A stretch of 64,000 nucleotides of DNA, taken from NCBI RefSeq assembly GCF_014384785.1, contig NZ_JACRSU010000001.1, forward strand, positions 620,001-684,000, in the 5' to 3' direction. The notes under the pieces were generated by a model. It searched no databases, had not been told where the DNA came from, and saw only the letters and a list, made by a program, of their open reading frames with translations. Positions 40,775 to 50,047 of this stretch are shown in pieces. Source of the stretch: Congzhengia minquanensis. Its GTDB lineage: Bacteria > Bacillota > Clostridia > UBA1381 > UBA9506. The first letter of the stretch is position 1, and each line of letters begins with the position of its first letter. The position numbers and the translations under genes are program-made.

Positions 40775-42340
40775 TTATTTCAGAATAATGTATGTAGTAG
40801 GAAGAGTTGCATTCCCGCTATAGGGAAGCAGATATTTATGCTCAACTAAATTGGTTACCGGAGCTGATATAGCATCCTCAAATAATCTAAGATATGCCAT
40901 ATCTTTTGCATACTTTTTAAGGTGAACTGGTATGTGATTTGTTAGTATTTCTTTAACCGTATCCATTAAAAGCTCCGCTTCATCAGAGATTTGAGTTGCT
41001 GTGTCTAACAAAATTTCTTTGAGCTTTTGATGTTGCTCTTTAGTGAATACGGGTACATTTACAGTCAGTTTGTTTTCATTTTGAAGCACAAAGCCTTTCC
41101 TAACCATGTCTGCAGCAGCAGCTAAATCATTTTCACTAAATTGAACAGTATTGCCTTTTGCAATATCCAAAAACACATTGGTTACATTCTGTCTGTTAAA
41201 ACAATACTGATGCACCATCTCCCCGTTGATTGGAAAGTCCATAAATTGCACATAATCGCCGCTGTTGTTTTCAACATTTGCAATACCGAACCTAAATTGT
41301 GAATTCCAATCGCTTATTTCGCACTTTTCTTCGCCCCAAACAAAACATTCTGTGCCGAACTTATCTTTGGGATACACCACCTTAATTTTATTTTGCAGAA
41401 TTTCAATAACTGCACGATAAAGAATAAAACTCACCATTTGCCAATTAAATGAATTCTTATTCATATCTGAACCGATAAAACCAATATTTCTGATTTCAGT
41501 TTCATTTTTCTCGATTGATTCAATGATAAGTTCAGCTACTCGTTCTTTTAAATCAGCGGTTTTTGTCATTACCTCGTTCACAAAATCTTGTGTAAAGATA
41601 ATAATATTTGTATAGTATCTGTTTCCAACTTTTTTTAAGAGCTCATATTCATACAACTCGCTGAGTTTATCTTCTATATAAGGGAGGGGGACTCCAATTT
41701 CCAAACTAATTTGCTCAGCAGTAATTTTGTCGTTATAACAGGCAAACAAGATGTTTTGAGAAATTTTGCTATCACACAAATGATAATACCGGTTTGCGCC
41801 ATTGCCCCAAAACAGGAGTGATAAACCTTTCGGATTGTAACTCTGTTGTCCGTAATTTCTTTCCATAACCATACCTCCTTTCAATATTTGTCGTGACTTG
41901 AATAGTAGATATTTAGCCATACTTTCGCTAATGGAGAGTATGCAGGATATTTCCGAACAAGATTTATTCTCGATATAATACAGAATAATAGCTCTACGAT
42001 ATTTTTCTGCAAGAAGTGTCAATTCACGGCGTAATATATAAACCTCTGAAGAATCATCTTCAGGTATCAAATCTTCAAGTTGCAAGTTGTCATTCAACTC
42101 ACACATTTTTATTTTTGCTTTATTCTTACACCACTGTTTATAAACATTTCTGGCAACCGCCCACATAAACCCATAAAAAGCGTCTGTGTTTTTTATATTA
42201 TCAGCTGATTTATAAATTTCCAATATAATATCCTGGGCTAAATCTTCTGCTTCAAAATGGTTCGATGTACGAGCAGTGCAATATGAAAAAAGCGACATTG
42301 CTGTTTCCGTTATTCGAGAATCAAGTTCGTGCTTATCCAC
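40775..42340 (-). CDS. ECF-type sigma factor with long C-terminal extension
   Basis: 521 residues. sigma2 region about 10-75 (EAEDLAQDIILEIYKSAD, GFMWAVARNVYKQW), sigma4 about 105-155 (LLAEKYRRAIILYYIENKS, SEISCILSISESMAKYLLFKSRQ). About 360 extra residues follow: a winged-helix-like part (ITAEQISLEIGVPLPYIEDKLSELYEYELL) and an alpha/beta region unlike known anti-sigma domains. Such self-contained extensions usually sense a ligand or stabilise the sigma factor; ligand unknown. Low GC and position inside the insertion suggest transfer. Ribosome site GGAGG. Confidence 0.75.
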   Translation of the reverse strand: MDKHELDSRITETAMSLFSYCTARTSNHFEAEDLAQDIILEIYKSADNIKNTDAFYGFMWAVARNVYKQWCKNKAKIKMCELNDNLQLEDLIPEDDSSEVYILRRELTLLAEKYRRAIILYYIENKSCSEISCILSISESMAKYLLFKSRQILKGGMVMERNYGQQSYNPKGLSLLFWGNGANRYYHLCDSKISQNILFACYNDKITAEQISLEIGVPLPYIEDKLSELYEYELLKKVGNRYYTNIIIFTQDFVNEVMTKTADLKERVAELIIESIEKNETEIRNIGFIGSDMNKNSFNWQMVSFILYRAVIEILQNKIKVVYPKDKFGTECFVWGEEKCEISDWNSQFRFGIANVENNSGDYVQFMDFPINGEMVHQYCFNRQNVTNVFLDIAKGNTVQFSENDLAAAADMVRKGFVLQNENKLTVNVPVFTKEQHQKLKEILLDTATQISDEAELLMDTVKEILTNHIPVHLKKYAKDMAYLRLFEDAISAPVTNLVEHKYLLPYSGNATLPTTYIILK

Positions 42341-42608
42341 GCTAACACCTCCTTTTGTTTAAATCCTCACCGGCGATTTCACCAATATAGTGTCTGAAAA
42401 GGCGACATGGTTAAGGTTTGGGGGAAAATAATTTTATTTTTTGAAATGCCGCACACATAAAGGTGTCAGCTTTTTCGTCACCTAAAATTAGACGAAAATG
42501 AATGATATGCAGTTTGTGATAATGATATCCGCAGGAATAATGAGCATCGGATTTTGATACCAAAATTCAAACAGGCAGGACTACCGCTTTGTAGCATAAA
42601 AAGTAACG

Positions 42609-42633
42609 GTGCAACCCCTTTTTGAGGTTGCAC
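42609..42633. repeat. Stem-loop near the right end of the insertion
   Basis: GTGCAACC / GGTTGCAC arms around a CCTTTTTGA loop, 18 bp inside the right inverted repeat. Could be a structural end of the element or a terminator. The rest of 42341-42650 shows no coding frame. Confidence 0.5.
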
Positions 42634-42695
42634 TGTAACTTACATAGGAATTACTTCCTTATAAGATTTGCCCATTTGGGACGGCCTTGTTCATT

Positions 42696-43910
42696 TTATT
42701 TTCCTTTCACCAAAGCTTTCAGCCGTTCGGTATCTTCTTTTCCGCAGGGTTCTTTGCCGTAGCGCGCCTTTTCATAAATTGCCTGCACGTCGCCGCCGCC
42801 TGCCTTTTCGCTGATTTCACCGGGGGTTGCCGACTGCGCCACCCCTTCCGGCAGGGCGGACTGAACAAACCGCCGGTAAAGCTTTCTTATTTTCACGTTC
42901 TCCGCCGGGCCGGAGATTGCTGCTTTTTTCCGCGCCTTTGCGCCCCGGCGCACGAATGCGCGCTCCACCTTGTCCGGCACAATGCGCTCGGTTACGTCTT
43001 TATCCGTCTCTTTCGCACCGGCAAACAGGGCCTTCACCCTGCCATAAACGAACACCGCCAGAGCAATTGCACCAATTATAATTGCCGCATAAACCAAAAT
43101 AAACACAATGTTGTCTAAAATGTCCCAAATGGGCGAAATCTCGCCGCTCTTTTCAAAAATACCGGCATTAAACACGCCGCCCAAATCAATCTGCTCCGCC
43201 TGCTGAATTTCAGAGGGCTTTCCCACATCTATTTTTCCCAAAACCATTCTAATTAGAAACAAAATGCCGTTTTGCACAGCCGTCACAGCACTCATCAACA
43301 CCGTTTTCGGCACAACCGCCATCACCGCCGCAGTCACCGCGGCAAAAACGAGCAAAACCGCCCCCGCCTGAGAACGGATTTTTACAAACGGCACGTTGGA
43401 AAGCTCCTTGTTGTCCTCTAAAAATGAGCCGGTGCGCAAAAGCCCCGTCTGCAAAAAATAGAGGGACAAAAAGCACACCGCGCCGTAAAAGCAGATGGTG
43501 GTGAACTGCTTCAAGCCATAGGCAGCACCCACAATGTAGAGCACACACAAAAATACAGCCAGCGCCCAGTGCACCGCATATTCCTCCGGGCCGCTTTTTT
43601 TCAGGCGGCAGTAGAACGAGTCTGCCAGCAAAAACACCAGCCCTGCGGCAAACCCAAACGTGAACCCTGCGGGAATGACGAAAAACGCCACCGCCGCCAC
43701 GCCGATATGGGCGGCGCAAAACACCAGTGGGTTATAAAAAAGCCGCCGGAAGATATAAAACAACACCGCGGTGCAAAGCACAAGCCCAGCGGTCACAGCC
43801 GCAGCGGCGCCGTCCATTGGCCTGCCCAAGCACAAAAACGCCGAGATAACATAACACAGCGATGCCCGCGAAAACAGGCTTGCCAAGTCGAACATCAAAT
43901 CCCGTTTCAT
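42696..43910 (-). CDS. Membrane protein with DUF4129-like C-terminus
   Basis: 404 residues. About six transmembrane helices in the first 220 residues and one near 270-290, then a cytoplasmic end with IRKLYRRFVQSALPEG and YEKARYGKEPCGKED, the signature of DUF4129 proteins of MoxR/DUF58 operons. Last gene of that operon. In the group it is proposed to act with MoxR in envelope maturation; no direct evidence here. Confidence 0.7.
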   Translation of the reverse strand: MKRDLMFDLASLFSRASLCYVISAFLCLGRPMDGAAAAVTAGLVLCTAVLFYIFRRLFYNPLVFCAAHIGVAAVAFFVIPAGFTFGFAAGLVFLLADSFYCRLKKSGPEEYAVHWALAVFLCVLYIVGAAYGLKQFTTICFYGAVCFLSLYFLQTGLLRTGSFLEDNKELSNVPFVKIRSQAGAVLLVFAAVTAAVMAVVPKTVLMSAVTAVQNGILFLIRMVLGKIDVGKPSEIQQAEQIDLGGVFNAGIFEKSGEISPIWDILDNIVFILVYAAIIIGAIALAVFVYGRVKALFAGAKETDKDVTERIVPDKVERAFVRRGAKARKKAAISGPAENVKIRKLYRRFVQSALPEGVAQSATPGEISEKAGGGDVQAIYEKARYGKEPCGKEDTERLKALVKGK

Positions 43911-43911
43911 T

Positions 43912-45033
43912 TTAATAGTGCACCTCCCACCGCGTTACGTTCGCTTCGCGGATTTCCGGCAACGCCCCTGCATCAGGCCGCACAACAAAAATGATATGCA
44001 GGCCGCCAGGCCGGGCAAGCTGCTCATAAAGGGCGGCCTTAGCCGTTCCCTTTGCACCGGTGATTAAAACCGTTTCTTGTTTTTCGCCGCCGTTGTCTAA
44101 AAGGCGCTGTGCCGTCTCCTGAAACGGCGCGCAGCCCTTTTCCAAATCGATGCGGGCCAGCGCCTCTTTCATGGCCGTTAAATGTCCCGGGCCACAGCCG
44201 CTTTTCATGTTTGCCGAAGCCTGTGTGACAATGTCACGCCCGTTGGAGGCAAGCGAAATCTCCGCCCCCTTTTGCACAAACAGGGAGGCAAGGGTGGCCG
44301 CAATGCGGATTTCTTCCTCCCGCACCCCATTGTCCGCCCAGTCGGAGTCCGGCTCTAAATCAAGGGCCAGCCGCACCTCCCCGGCGCGGGTGCTTGCGTG
44401 AATATTCACCTTCAAATCTCCCGTTTTGGCGGTGGCTTTCCAGTTAATATCCCGCATGGGATCAAACGGTGCATAGTCGCGGATTCCGCGAAACGCAAAG
44501 GGGTCTGGCTGCTGCGCCTTCGCCTCTCTCTGGCCCATAATTTTTGAAAAAACAGGCAGCAGCCGCGCCACGTCCGCCCGGGCGGGATAAACAGAAAATT
44601 CAGCGCACTGCCCTCCGTTTGGGCGCACGTCTGTGAATTTGGCAGACATTAAAAGGTCAGACGACGTGAGGCTTACGCTGTCAATGGTGTAAAACCCCCG
44701 CTTTTCGCACAAAAACTCGTGGGTTCTGGTAATGCGCATGTAGGGCATGACGGAAAAAATATCGTTTTTATAAACCTTGTCCGACCGGGTTACATTTTCG
44801 CCGCCGGTGAGCGAAAGCCCCCGGGCAAAAGAAAACTTCACCCTTAACACGGGCACAGGAAAGGCCTTTTTATTTTCAATCACTTCGCTGAGGGCGCTGT
44901 TTTCGCCTTCAACGGCAAAAGGCGTCACAAACGAAACTGTGACGCCGAGATTTTTCTTCCAAATGCGTTTATAAATGTACCTTTGAATGTAGAATAACAG
45001 CAGGGCGCAGGCCGCAGACAGTATCATTTTCAT
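43912..45033 (-). CDS. DUF58-domain protein
   Basis: 373 residues from ATG 45033 (4-nt overlap with moxR, ATGA). Two transmembrane helices at the N-terminus, then the DUF58 core RDYAPFDPMRDINWKATAKTG and vWA-like LDLEPDSDWADNG..  DUF58 proteins pair with MoxR AAA ATPases. Ribosome site GGAGG ends the moxR coding sequence. Confidence 0.88.
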   Translation of the reverse strand: MKMILSAACALLLFYIQRYIYKRIWKKNLGVTVSFVTPFAVEGENSALSEVIENKKAFPVPVLRVKFSFARGLSLTGGENVTRSDKVYKNDIFSVMPYMRITRTHEFLCEKRGFYTIDSVSLTSSDLLMSAKFTDVRPNGGQCAEFSVYPARADVARLLPVFSKIMGQREAKAQQPDPFAFRGIRDYAPFDPMRDINWKATAKTGDLKVNIHASTRAGEVRLALDLEPDSDWADNGVREEEIRIAATLASLFVQKGAEISLASNGRDIVTQASANMKSGCGPGHLTAMKEALARIDLEKGCAPFQETAQRLLDNGGEKQETVLITGAKGTAKAALYEQLARPGGLHIIFVVRPDAGALPEIREANVTRWEVHY

Positions 45034-45974
45034 GCCACGCCCCACTCCTCCGTGGGCACGGGCACGGCCTCCAGCACATCGCCAATGATATGCTCCGCCG
45101 ACGTGTCAGCCGTTACAATCAGCCTGTGACACAGGCATGCCGGGGCCAATTCCTTCACGTCATCCGGCGTTACAAACTCCCGTCCCCGGCACAGCGCATA
45201 GCCCCGCACACAGCCAAGCAGCCCCAATACCGCCCGGGGGCTGATGCCGGTGCACAAGCTTGTGAGCCGGCGGGTGCGGGCCGAAAGCTCTGCAATATAA
45301 TCTAAAACAGCCGGGTGCACAAACACCTGCTTTGCCGCGGCCTGAATTTCTACCAGTTCCGAAACGGAAACCACCGGCTCCAGCCCGTCTAACGGCGAGG
45401 CCGACATAAACCGTTCCATAATGGCAAGCTCCTCCTCTTTTGAGGGATAGCCCAGGCTGAGTTTCATCAAAAAACGGTCAAGCTGGGCCTCTGGCAGGGG
45501 AAATGTGCCCGCCGTTTCCACCGGATTTTGGGTGGCAATAACGAAAAACGGCTCCTCCAGCCGGCGCACAACCCCATCGGTGGTAACCTGCCGTTCCTCC
45601 ATGCACTCTAACAGGCCGGACTGTGTCCGCGGCGTAGCGCGGTTAATTTCGTCCGCCAGCAAAATGTTGCAAAACACCGGACCGGGGGAAAACACAAATT
45701 CTTCGGTTTTCCGGTTATAAATGCTTAAGCCAGTTACGTCGGAGGGCAAAAGATTCGGGGTGAACTGAATTCGTGAGAACGCCGCCCCAAAGGATTTTGC
45801 CAAAGACTTTGCCAGCACGGTTTTGCCCGCTCCCGGCACGTCCTCTAAGAGCACATGCCCGCCGGCGCACAGGGCTGAAAGGATTTTTAAAATTACGTCC
45901 TCTTTTCCCACCACAACCTTAGAAATATTGTCCGCAGCGCTTTTTATGCGCTCCTGCGCTGATTTTAAATCCAT
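45030..45974 (-). CDS. MoxR-family AAA+ ATPase
   Basis: 314 residues. Walker A DVPGAGKTVLAKSLA, Walker B ILLADEINRATPRTQSGLLE, sensor 1 IATQNP, and the MoxR lid domain VSVSELVEIQAAAKQVFVH. ATG 45974 preferred over a GTG two codons earlier. A chaperone-like ATPase thought to mature a partner complex through the vWA/DUF58 protein. Confidence 0.92.
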   Translation of the reverse strand: MDLKSAQERIKSAADNISKVVVGKEDVILKILSALCAGGHVLLEDVPGAGKTVLAKSLAKSFGAAFSRIQFTPNLLPSDVTGLSIYNRKTEEFVFSPGPVFCNILLADEINRATPRTQSGLLECMEERQVTTDGVVRRLEEPFFVIATQNPVETAGTFPLPEAQLDRFLMKLSLGYPSKEEELAIMERFMSASPLDGLEPVVSVSELVEIQAAAKQVFVHPAVLDYIAELSARTRRLTSLCTGISPRAVLGLLGCVRGYALCRGREFVTPDDVKELAPACLCHRLIVTADTSAEHIIGDVLEAVPVPTEEWGVA

Positions 45975-45998
45975 TATCACACAACTCTTTTCTAATTA

Positions 45999-47588
45999 TT
46001 ATGAATAGGACTGAATTTGCCGAATTGCGTCCTGCACGGCCGCCTCGCTCTCCAGCGGCTGGGAATAAATCACGCTGCCGCCGCAGGTTGCCGTGGCAAG
46101 GTAGATAGAACCCGCCTTTTTAATGACGCAGGAAATGGGCTTGTTTAAATACTGGCTCACGCCCATCTGTTCGGCATAGGGGCCAATGGCCACCATCTCA
46201 CCCGTTCTGGGGTGTTTCACCTTTGTGCTGGACGAAATCACCACCGTGGACGAATATACCACGTCCCCGTCCGCCGCAGAATCAGCCGGGCTGTCGGATG
46301 ATTTGCCGTCTGTCCCGCCCTGGGGCTTTGCCGGCGGAATTGTGTCAAGCTCCTCTGCAAACTTTGCAAAGTCCTCCGGGGTGTTTGTTGCGGTTTCTGC
46401 CGCCGCGCCAGCCTGTTTCATCACGTCGTTCCGTTTTAGCACGAACGTGTCGCCGCCGGTTTTCTCCACCGTAATCGTATTCACGTCTGAAAGCAAACTG
46501 AACAGCACCGCCGCGTCTTTCGTCAGCTTTGTTCTGTCAATGTTTGCTTCTTCTGAAAACACTAATTTTAGCCCCTCCGGCGATTTTGCCGCAGAAACGG
46601 TTTTCATTTGGTCGGGCGTTAAAATCTTTTCTAAAATCTGCATTACCGACTGGTCGGTGCTCTCGGCAGTTTTCATCGCCACCAGTGCTTCAGCGTTGTC
46701 GCGGTAGAGATTTGTAGGAATTTCCAAAAGCCGGGACGTTTCTGTTTCGCCGGTTTTCAGGCGGTAAGAGGTAATGCCCTTGTCTTTTACAATCTCTTTG
46801 GTTAAGCCGTCAAAAATAACCGGATTGTTGTCATAGGTATAAACACCGTCTCCCCGGTCGTAATAGGAATATAAATAGCCGCGCCCTGCGTCGCTTTCAA
46901 TGTGCGACCAGGTTTTTAAAACCGCACCGTCGGCTGTGGTTTCATAGCTTAAAACGTCCAGCCCGGTACTCTCACCTTTCTTCTGACGGCTGATAAATGC
47001 ATCGATTAAGCTCACATTTTTCACCGCGGTACTGCCGTCTGACAGAGTAATCTTTGCGGTTTTGTCGTCGCCAATGTCGTAATAGCCCACTGCCGCAATG
47101 TTCTTTTGCGGCGGCTTTGAGCCAATTTCAGGAATTTTCAGGCTTGCCGCAATCCGCTCCGCCGTCATGGAGCTTACCCCCGTGCGGAGCAAGGTAATTG
47201 AAATGGCATAAGGCTCGGGGTTGGGTATGTTTTTAATAAAATACTGCACGGCCCTTCCGCTATCTGTTTCAAAGGTGTTTTTTAAAATCACCTCCGTTTT
47301 ATTTTCGGTTTTCACATTGCCTTTGGCCTCAAAACCCGAATAGGCAACTGCGTTATTTGCATCCGGCTCCTCGTTTATCAAAACAAATTTACCTACTGCA
47401 GTGCCATTTTTGTCGGTTAACGTGCCGTTTGCATCAGAGCTCCAGCCCTTTGGCACCGAAATTTCATATCCCTTGGCAGAAATTGTTTTCACCAGCGGCT
47501 TGCCAACGGCAAACCACACGGCACAGGCCGCCGCGGCAACAACCAAAACTGCGGCAATCACGCCAACCGCTATTTTTCCTTTTTTCAT
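45999..47588 (-). CDS. Membrane-anchored protein with DUF4825-like region
   Basis: 529 residues from ATG 47588 (GGAGTGAG upstream). A single N-terminal transmembrane helix (about 6-28, VGVIAAVLVVAAAACAVWF) leaves the rest outside. A middle part (about 330-400; LVFSEEANIDRTKLTKDAAVLFSLLSDVN.., quoted in part) resembles DUF4825. Second linker PPAKPQGGTDGKSSDSP. Sits between mtaB and the moxR operon in the same direction; function unknown. Confidence 0.65.
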   Translation of the reverse strand: MKKGKIAVGVIAAVLVVAAAACAVWFAVGKPLVKTISAKGYEISVPKGWSSDANGTLTDKNGTAVGKFVLINEEPDANNAVAYSGFEAKGNVKTENKTEVILKNTFETDSGRAVQYFIKNIPNPEPYAISITLLRTGVSSMTAERIAASLKIPEIGSKPPQKNIAAVGYYDIGDDKTAKITLSDGSTAVKNVSLIDAFISRQKKGESTGLDVLSYETTADGAVLKTWSHIESDAGRGYLYSYYDRGDGVYTYDNNPVIFDGLTKEIVKDKGITSYRLKTGETETSRLLEIPTNLYRDNAEALVAMKTAESTDQSVMQILEKILTPDQMKTVSAAKSPEGLKLVFSEEANIDRTKLTKDAAVLFSLLSDVNTITVEKTGGDTFVLKRNDVMKQAGAAAETATNTPEDFAKFAEELDTIPPAKPQGGTDGKSSDSPADSAADGDVVYSSTVVISSSTKVKHPRTGEMVAIGPYAEQMGVSQYLNKPISCVIKKAGSIYLATATCGGSVIYSQPLESEAAVQDAIRQIQSYS

Positions 47589-47637
47589 GTTTCTCACTCC
47601 AGTTTCTAACGGGGAAACGCGCTCCCCCATTTCCAAT

Positions 47638-48957
47638 TTAATTTTTATGTTCCTCTGTCAGCTCGCCAATGGCAAGCCCGTCTTTCTCACCGGTAATGGC
47701 AACGGTATGAAACTCCCCGCTAACATCCCTTTGGCTTTTGGCCAAAACGGTGATGTAGTTGTCCGTTTTCCCCTCATAAAGATTGGGAATTCCCTTATGC
47801 TCCTGCTCAAACAGCACCGAAACGGTTTTTCCAATGTAAGATGCCACAAACTGCTGGTTTAAGGTTTTCACAAGCCCAATCAGCTGGCGGCTGCGATCTT
47901 CTTTCACTTCGGGCGCAACCTGGCCATCCATCTTTTCAGCCTTCGTGCCTTTGCGCACAGAATATTTAAAAACATGCGCGTCGGCAAAACCAATTTTTTC
48001 AACAAAGGCCAAGGTGTTTAAAAACTCCTCCTCCGTTTCCCCGGGAAAGCCCACCATTATGTCGGTAGTAATAGCCGCGCCGGGCAATGCTCTGCGAATT
48101 TTTAAAACTGCGGCTTCATAGTCCGCCGTGGAATAGTGTCGGTTCATTCTGATAAGCGTTTCGTCACATCCGCTTTGCAAAGACAGATGAAAGTGCCGGC
48201 AAATTTTTGAAAGTCCGGCAATTTGCTGTGTAAATGTATCGTCAAACAAGGTTGGTTCCAGCGAACCCAAACGAATTCGCGCAATTCCGTCAATTTTGTT
48301 TAATTCAGCCAGCAGGTCAATTAAATATGGCCCGCCCCGCTCTTTGCCGTAGGAGGCCAAATGAATTCCCACCAGCACAATTTCTGAAAAGCCGCTTTGG
48401 CTCAGGCGCTTAGCCTCGGCAACGCAGCTTTCCAGCGAGCGGGAACGAATTCTGCCCCGGGCGTAGGGAATAATGCAGTAAGAGCAAAAGTTGTTGCACC
48501 CGTCCTGCACCTTTAAAAAGGCCCGGCTTCTACCCTCGTAGCTGGTAACACAAAGTTCTTCAAACTCGTCTTTTTCGTCCAAGCCCGACACAAGGCATGC
48601 CCGTTTGCGGGTTAATAAAAATTCCTCCACTACGTCCGCCGTGCGGCCCTTGTCCCCCGTGCCTAAAATCAGGTCCACCTCTGAGATAGCCGCAACCTCC
48701 TCCGGTGCGGTTTGGGCATAGCACCCCATCACCACCAGCACCGCATTGGGGTTTAACTGTTTTGTCCGCCGAATCATCTGGCGGGACTTGCGGCTCGACA
48801 GGTGCGTCACCGTGCAGGTGTTAATTATGTAAACGTCGGCAGCCTGGTCGAAGTCAGTTAAGAAAAAGCCCCTTTTTGCAAACTGTTCTGCCACCGCCTC
48901 CGACTCGTAGGCGTTCACCTTGCATCCCAGCGTGCAGATGGCAACGGATTTTGTCAT
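47638..48957 (-). CDS. mtaB: tRNA methylthiotransferase MtaB-like (t6A37 to ms2t6A37)
   Basis: 439 residues. UPF0004 domain with CTLGCKVNAYESEAV, NTCTVTHLSSRKSRQ and VMGCYAQ (three Cys), radical-SAM CxxxCxxC in GCNNFCSYCIIPYARG, TRAM domain at the C-terminus. Methylthiolates t6A at position 37 of ANN-decoding tRNAs. Start ATG 48957 with GGAGGA. Next gene in the minus direction is the DUF4825-like protein. Confidence 0.92.
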   Translation of the reverse strand: MTKSVAICTLGCKVNAYESEAVAEQFAKRGFFLTDFDQAADVYIINTCTVTHLSSRKSRQMIRRTKQLNPNAVLVVMGCYAQTAPEEVAAISEVDLILGTGDKGRTADVVEEFLLTRKRACLVSGLDEKDEFEELCVTSYEGRSRAFLKVQDGCNNFCSYCIIPYARGRIRSRSLESCVAEAKRLSQSGFSEIVLVGIHLASYGKERGGPYLIDLLAELNKIDGIARIRLGSLEPTLFDDTFTQQIAGLSKICRHFHLSLQSGCDETLIRMNRHYSTADYEAAVLKIRRALPGAAITTDIMVGFPGETEEEFLNTLAFVEKIGFADAHVFKYSVRKGTKAEKMDGQVAPEVKEDRSRQLIGLVKTLNQQFVASYIGKTVSVLFEQEHKGIPNLYEGKTDNYITVLAKSQRDVSGEFHTVAITGEKDGLAIGELTEEHKN

Positions 48958-49081
48958 ACTTCCTCCAAAAGATTATGATTTTTCACGGTAATATTATACC
49001 ATGCTCCACCCCAAATGGCAAGTAAATTGCCTCAATCGTAAAAAAAGTTTAAAATTTAGCGCATTTTTTTATAAAAAATAC

Positions 49082-49110
49082 TTGCAATTTATCGCAGATT
49101 GTATTATAAT
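49082..49110 (+). promoter_or_regulatory. tRNA-Pro promoter
   Basis: TTGCAA (49082-49087), 17 bp, TATAAT (49105-49110), 18 bp upstream of the tRNA. Confidence 0.7.
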
Positions 49111-49127
49111 AATCAAGTACGCAAAAA

Positions 49128-49204
49128 CGGGATGTAGCGCAGTTTGGTAGCGCACTACGTTCGGGACGTAGGGGCCGCAGGTTCAAATCCTGTCATCCCG
49201 ACCA
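49128..49204 (+). tRNA. tRNA-Pro (CGG)
   Basis: Acceptor CGGGATG pairs with CATCCCG; D-arm GCGC-loop-GCGC; anticodon stem CTACG / CGTAG with loop TTCGGGA, anticodon CGG; T-arm GCAGG..CCTGT with TTCAAAT; encoded CCA. 77 nt and fully paired. An AT-rich accessory region starts right after it, which is the usual place for integrated elements, although no att repeat was found. Confidence 0.95.
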
Positions 49205-49210
49205 GAATTC

Positions 49211-49248
49211 GCGGTCGAAATAGATGCAATCTGTTTCGACCGCATTTT
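49211..49248 (+). terminator. tRNA-Pro terminator
   Basis: GCGGTCGAAA / TTTCGACCGC stem, 13-nt loop, ATTTTTA tail. Confidence 0.85.
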
Positions 49249-49408
49249 TATGCAGTTTTTCGGCATTTTTGAGATTTGAAAAACGAATTGACAATGATAG
49301 ATGCACCCATCGATTTTAGAAGACTTGAACGGGGGACAATGATTAAATTATTATAATACAAAAACAGCATTGCTTAACAATAACGCAATGTTGTTTTTTG
49401 TTTATTTA

Positions 49409-49573
49409 TTACTTTGTAAAATCAACATTTGATGTAAGTTCATTTATATGCTCTTTTAAGATAATATTTATATACTGAGATAAAGAGCGGTCATCGTTTT
49501 CCGCAAGTACTCGCAGTTTCTCAAGAATATCGTTATCAATTGTTATGCTAATTTTTTCTTTTAATGGTTTCAA
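49409..49573 (-). CDS. Ribbon-helix-helix DNA-binding protein
   Basis: 54 residues from TTG 49573, which has GAGGTGAGG upstream; the longer frame to 49612 lacks one. The sequence KISITIDNDILEKLRVLAEN..SLSQYINIIL is the Arc/CopG/MetJ beta-strand plus two helices. Divergent from the zinc-ribbon gene over a promoter with a strong AGTAGTAT palindrome, the likely operator. Confidence 0.75.
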   Translation of the reverse strand: MKPLKEKISITIDNDILEKLRVLAENDDRSLSQYINIILKEHINELTSNVDFTK

Positions 49574-49620
49574 TATCCTCACCTCGAAAAATATTATATA
49601 CATAATTCGCATAAAGTATT

Positions 49621-49655
49621 GACAAGTAGGATAAAGTAGTATAAAATACTACTAG
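49621..49655 (+). promoter_or_regulatory. Promoter and AGTAGTAT palindromic operator
   Basis: TTGACA (49621-49626), 17 bp, TAAAAT (49644-49649); perfect dyad AGTAGTAT-AAA-ATACTACT (49637-49655) covers the -10. Fits repression by the small divergent RHH protein. Confidence 0.7.
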
Positions 49656-49692
49656 CGAATGTCGACAAAATATATTATGAGGTGATTAAAAG

Positions 49693-50031
49693 ATGAAGTA
49701 TTGTCAATCATGTGGAGCGGAAGTTCACGAAAATGCCATTGTGTGCACAAAGTGTGGTTGCAGCTTGTCACAGCAAGAGAAAAAGGTAGCAGGAAAGAAA
49801 GGAAATGACGGATTAGCTATAGCAAGTAAAATTTTTCTAATACTAGGATGCATTGTTCAAGGATGGTTGCTTATACCGCTTGCTTGGTGTTTGCCTATAA
49901 CTATTTCGATTTGCGGTAGAATGAATCGAGGAGAACCTGTTGGTACAGGTTTAAAAGTTTGTTCTCTATTATTTGTAAACTTAATTGCAGGTATTTTATT
50001 ATTGTGTCGTTCAGATGAGAATAATCAGTGA
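49693..50031 (+). CDS. Zinc-ribbon membrane protein
   Basis: 112 residues. Zinc ribbon CQSCGAEVHENAIVCTKCG (CxxC..CxxC) at 4-22, then two hydrophobic helices (AIASKIFLILGCIVQGWLLI.., VCSLLFVNLIAGILLLC). A zinc-ribbon membrane protein of unknown role. Ribosome site AGGTGA 9 nt upstream. Followed after 16 bp by the lipoprotein gene. Confidence 0.75.
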   Translation: MKYCQSCGAEVHENAIVCTKCGCSLSQQEKKVAGKKGNDGLAIASKIFLILGCIVQGWLLIPLAWCLPITISICGRMNRGEPVGTGLKVCSLLFVNLIAGILLLCRSDENNQ

Positions 50032-50047
50032 AGAGGAGTATTGTAAA

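Larger units (their letters stand above)
40479..42662. mobile_element. Small insertion bounded by GATAAGGAAGTAA inverted repeats
   Basis: Left end GATAAGGAAGTAA (40479-40491), right end TTACTTCCTTAT (42651-42662), opposite orientation. Contents: a tnpV remnant (40511-40716) and an ECF-sigma-like gene of lower GC than its neighbours. Just outside, AAGGCCGCCC (40456-40465) and GGGACGGCCTT (42679-42689) are the two arms of one terminator, now 2.2 kb apart. So an element seems to have inserted into a terminator loop. No intact transposase; either passenger of a defective transposon or mobilised in trans. Confidence 0.65.

Noticed and set aside
49325..49350. Possible tRNA 3' fragment (revcomp contains GTTCAAGTC) after tRNA-Pro
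   Set aside because: Only a few bases match a T-loop and no acceptor or CCA end follows; not enough for an att site.
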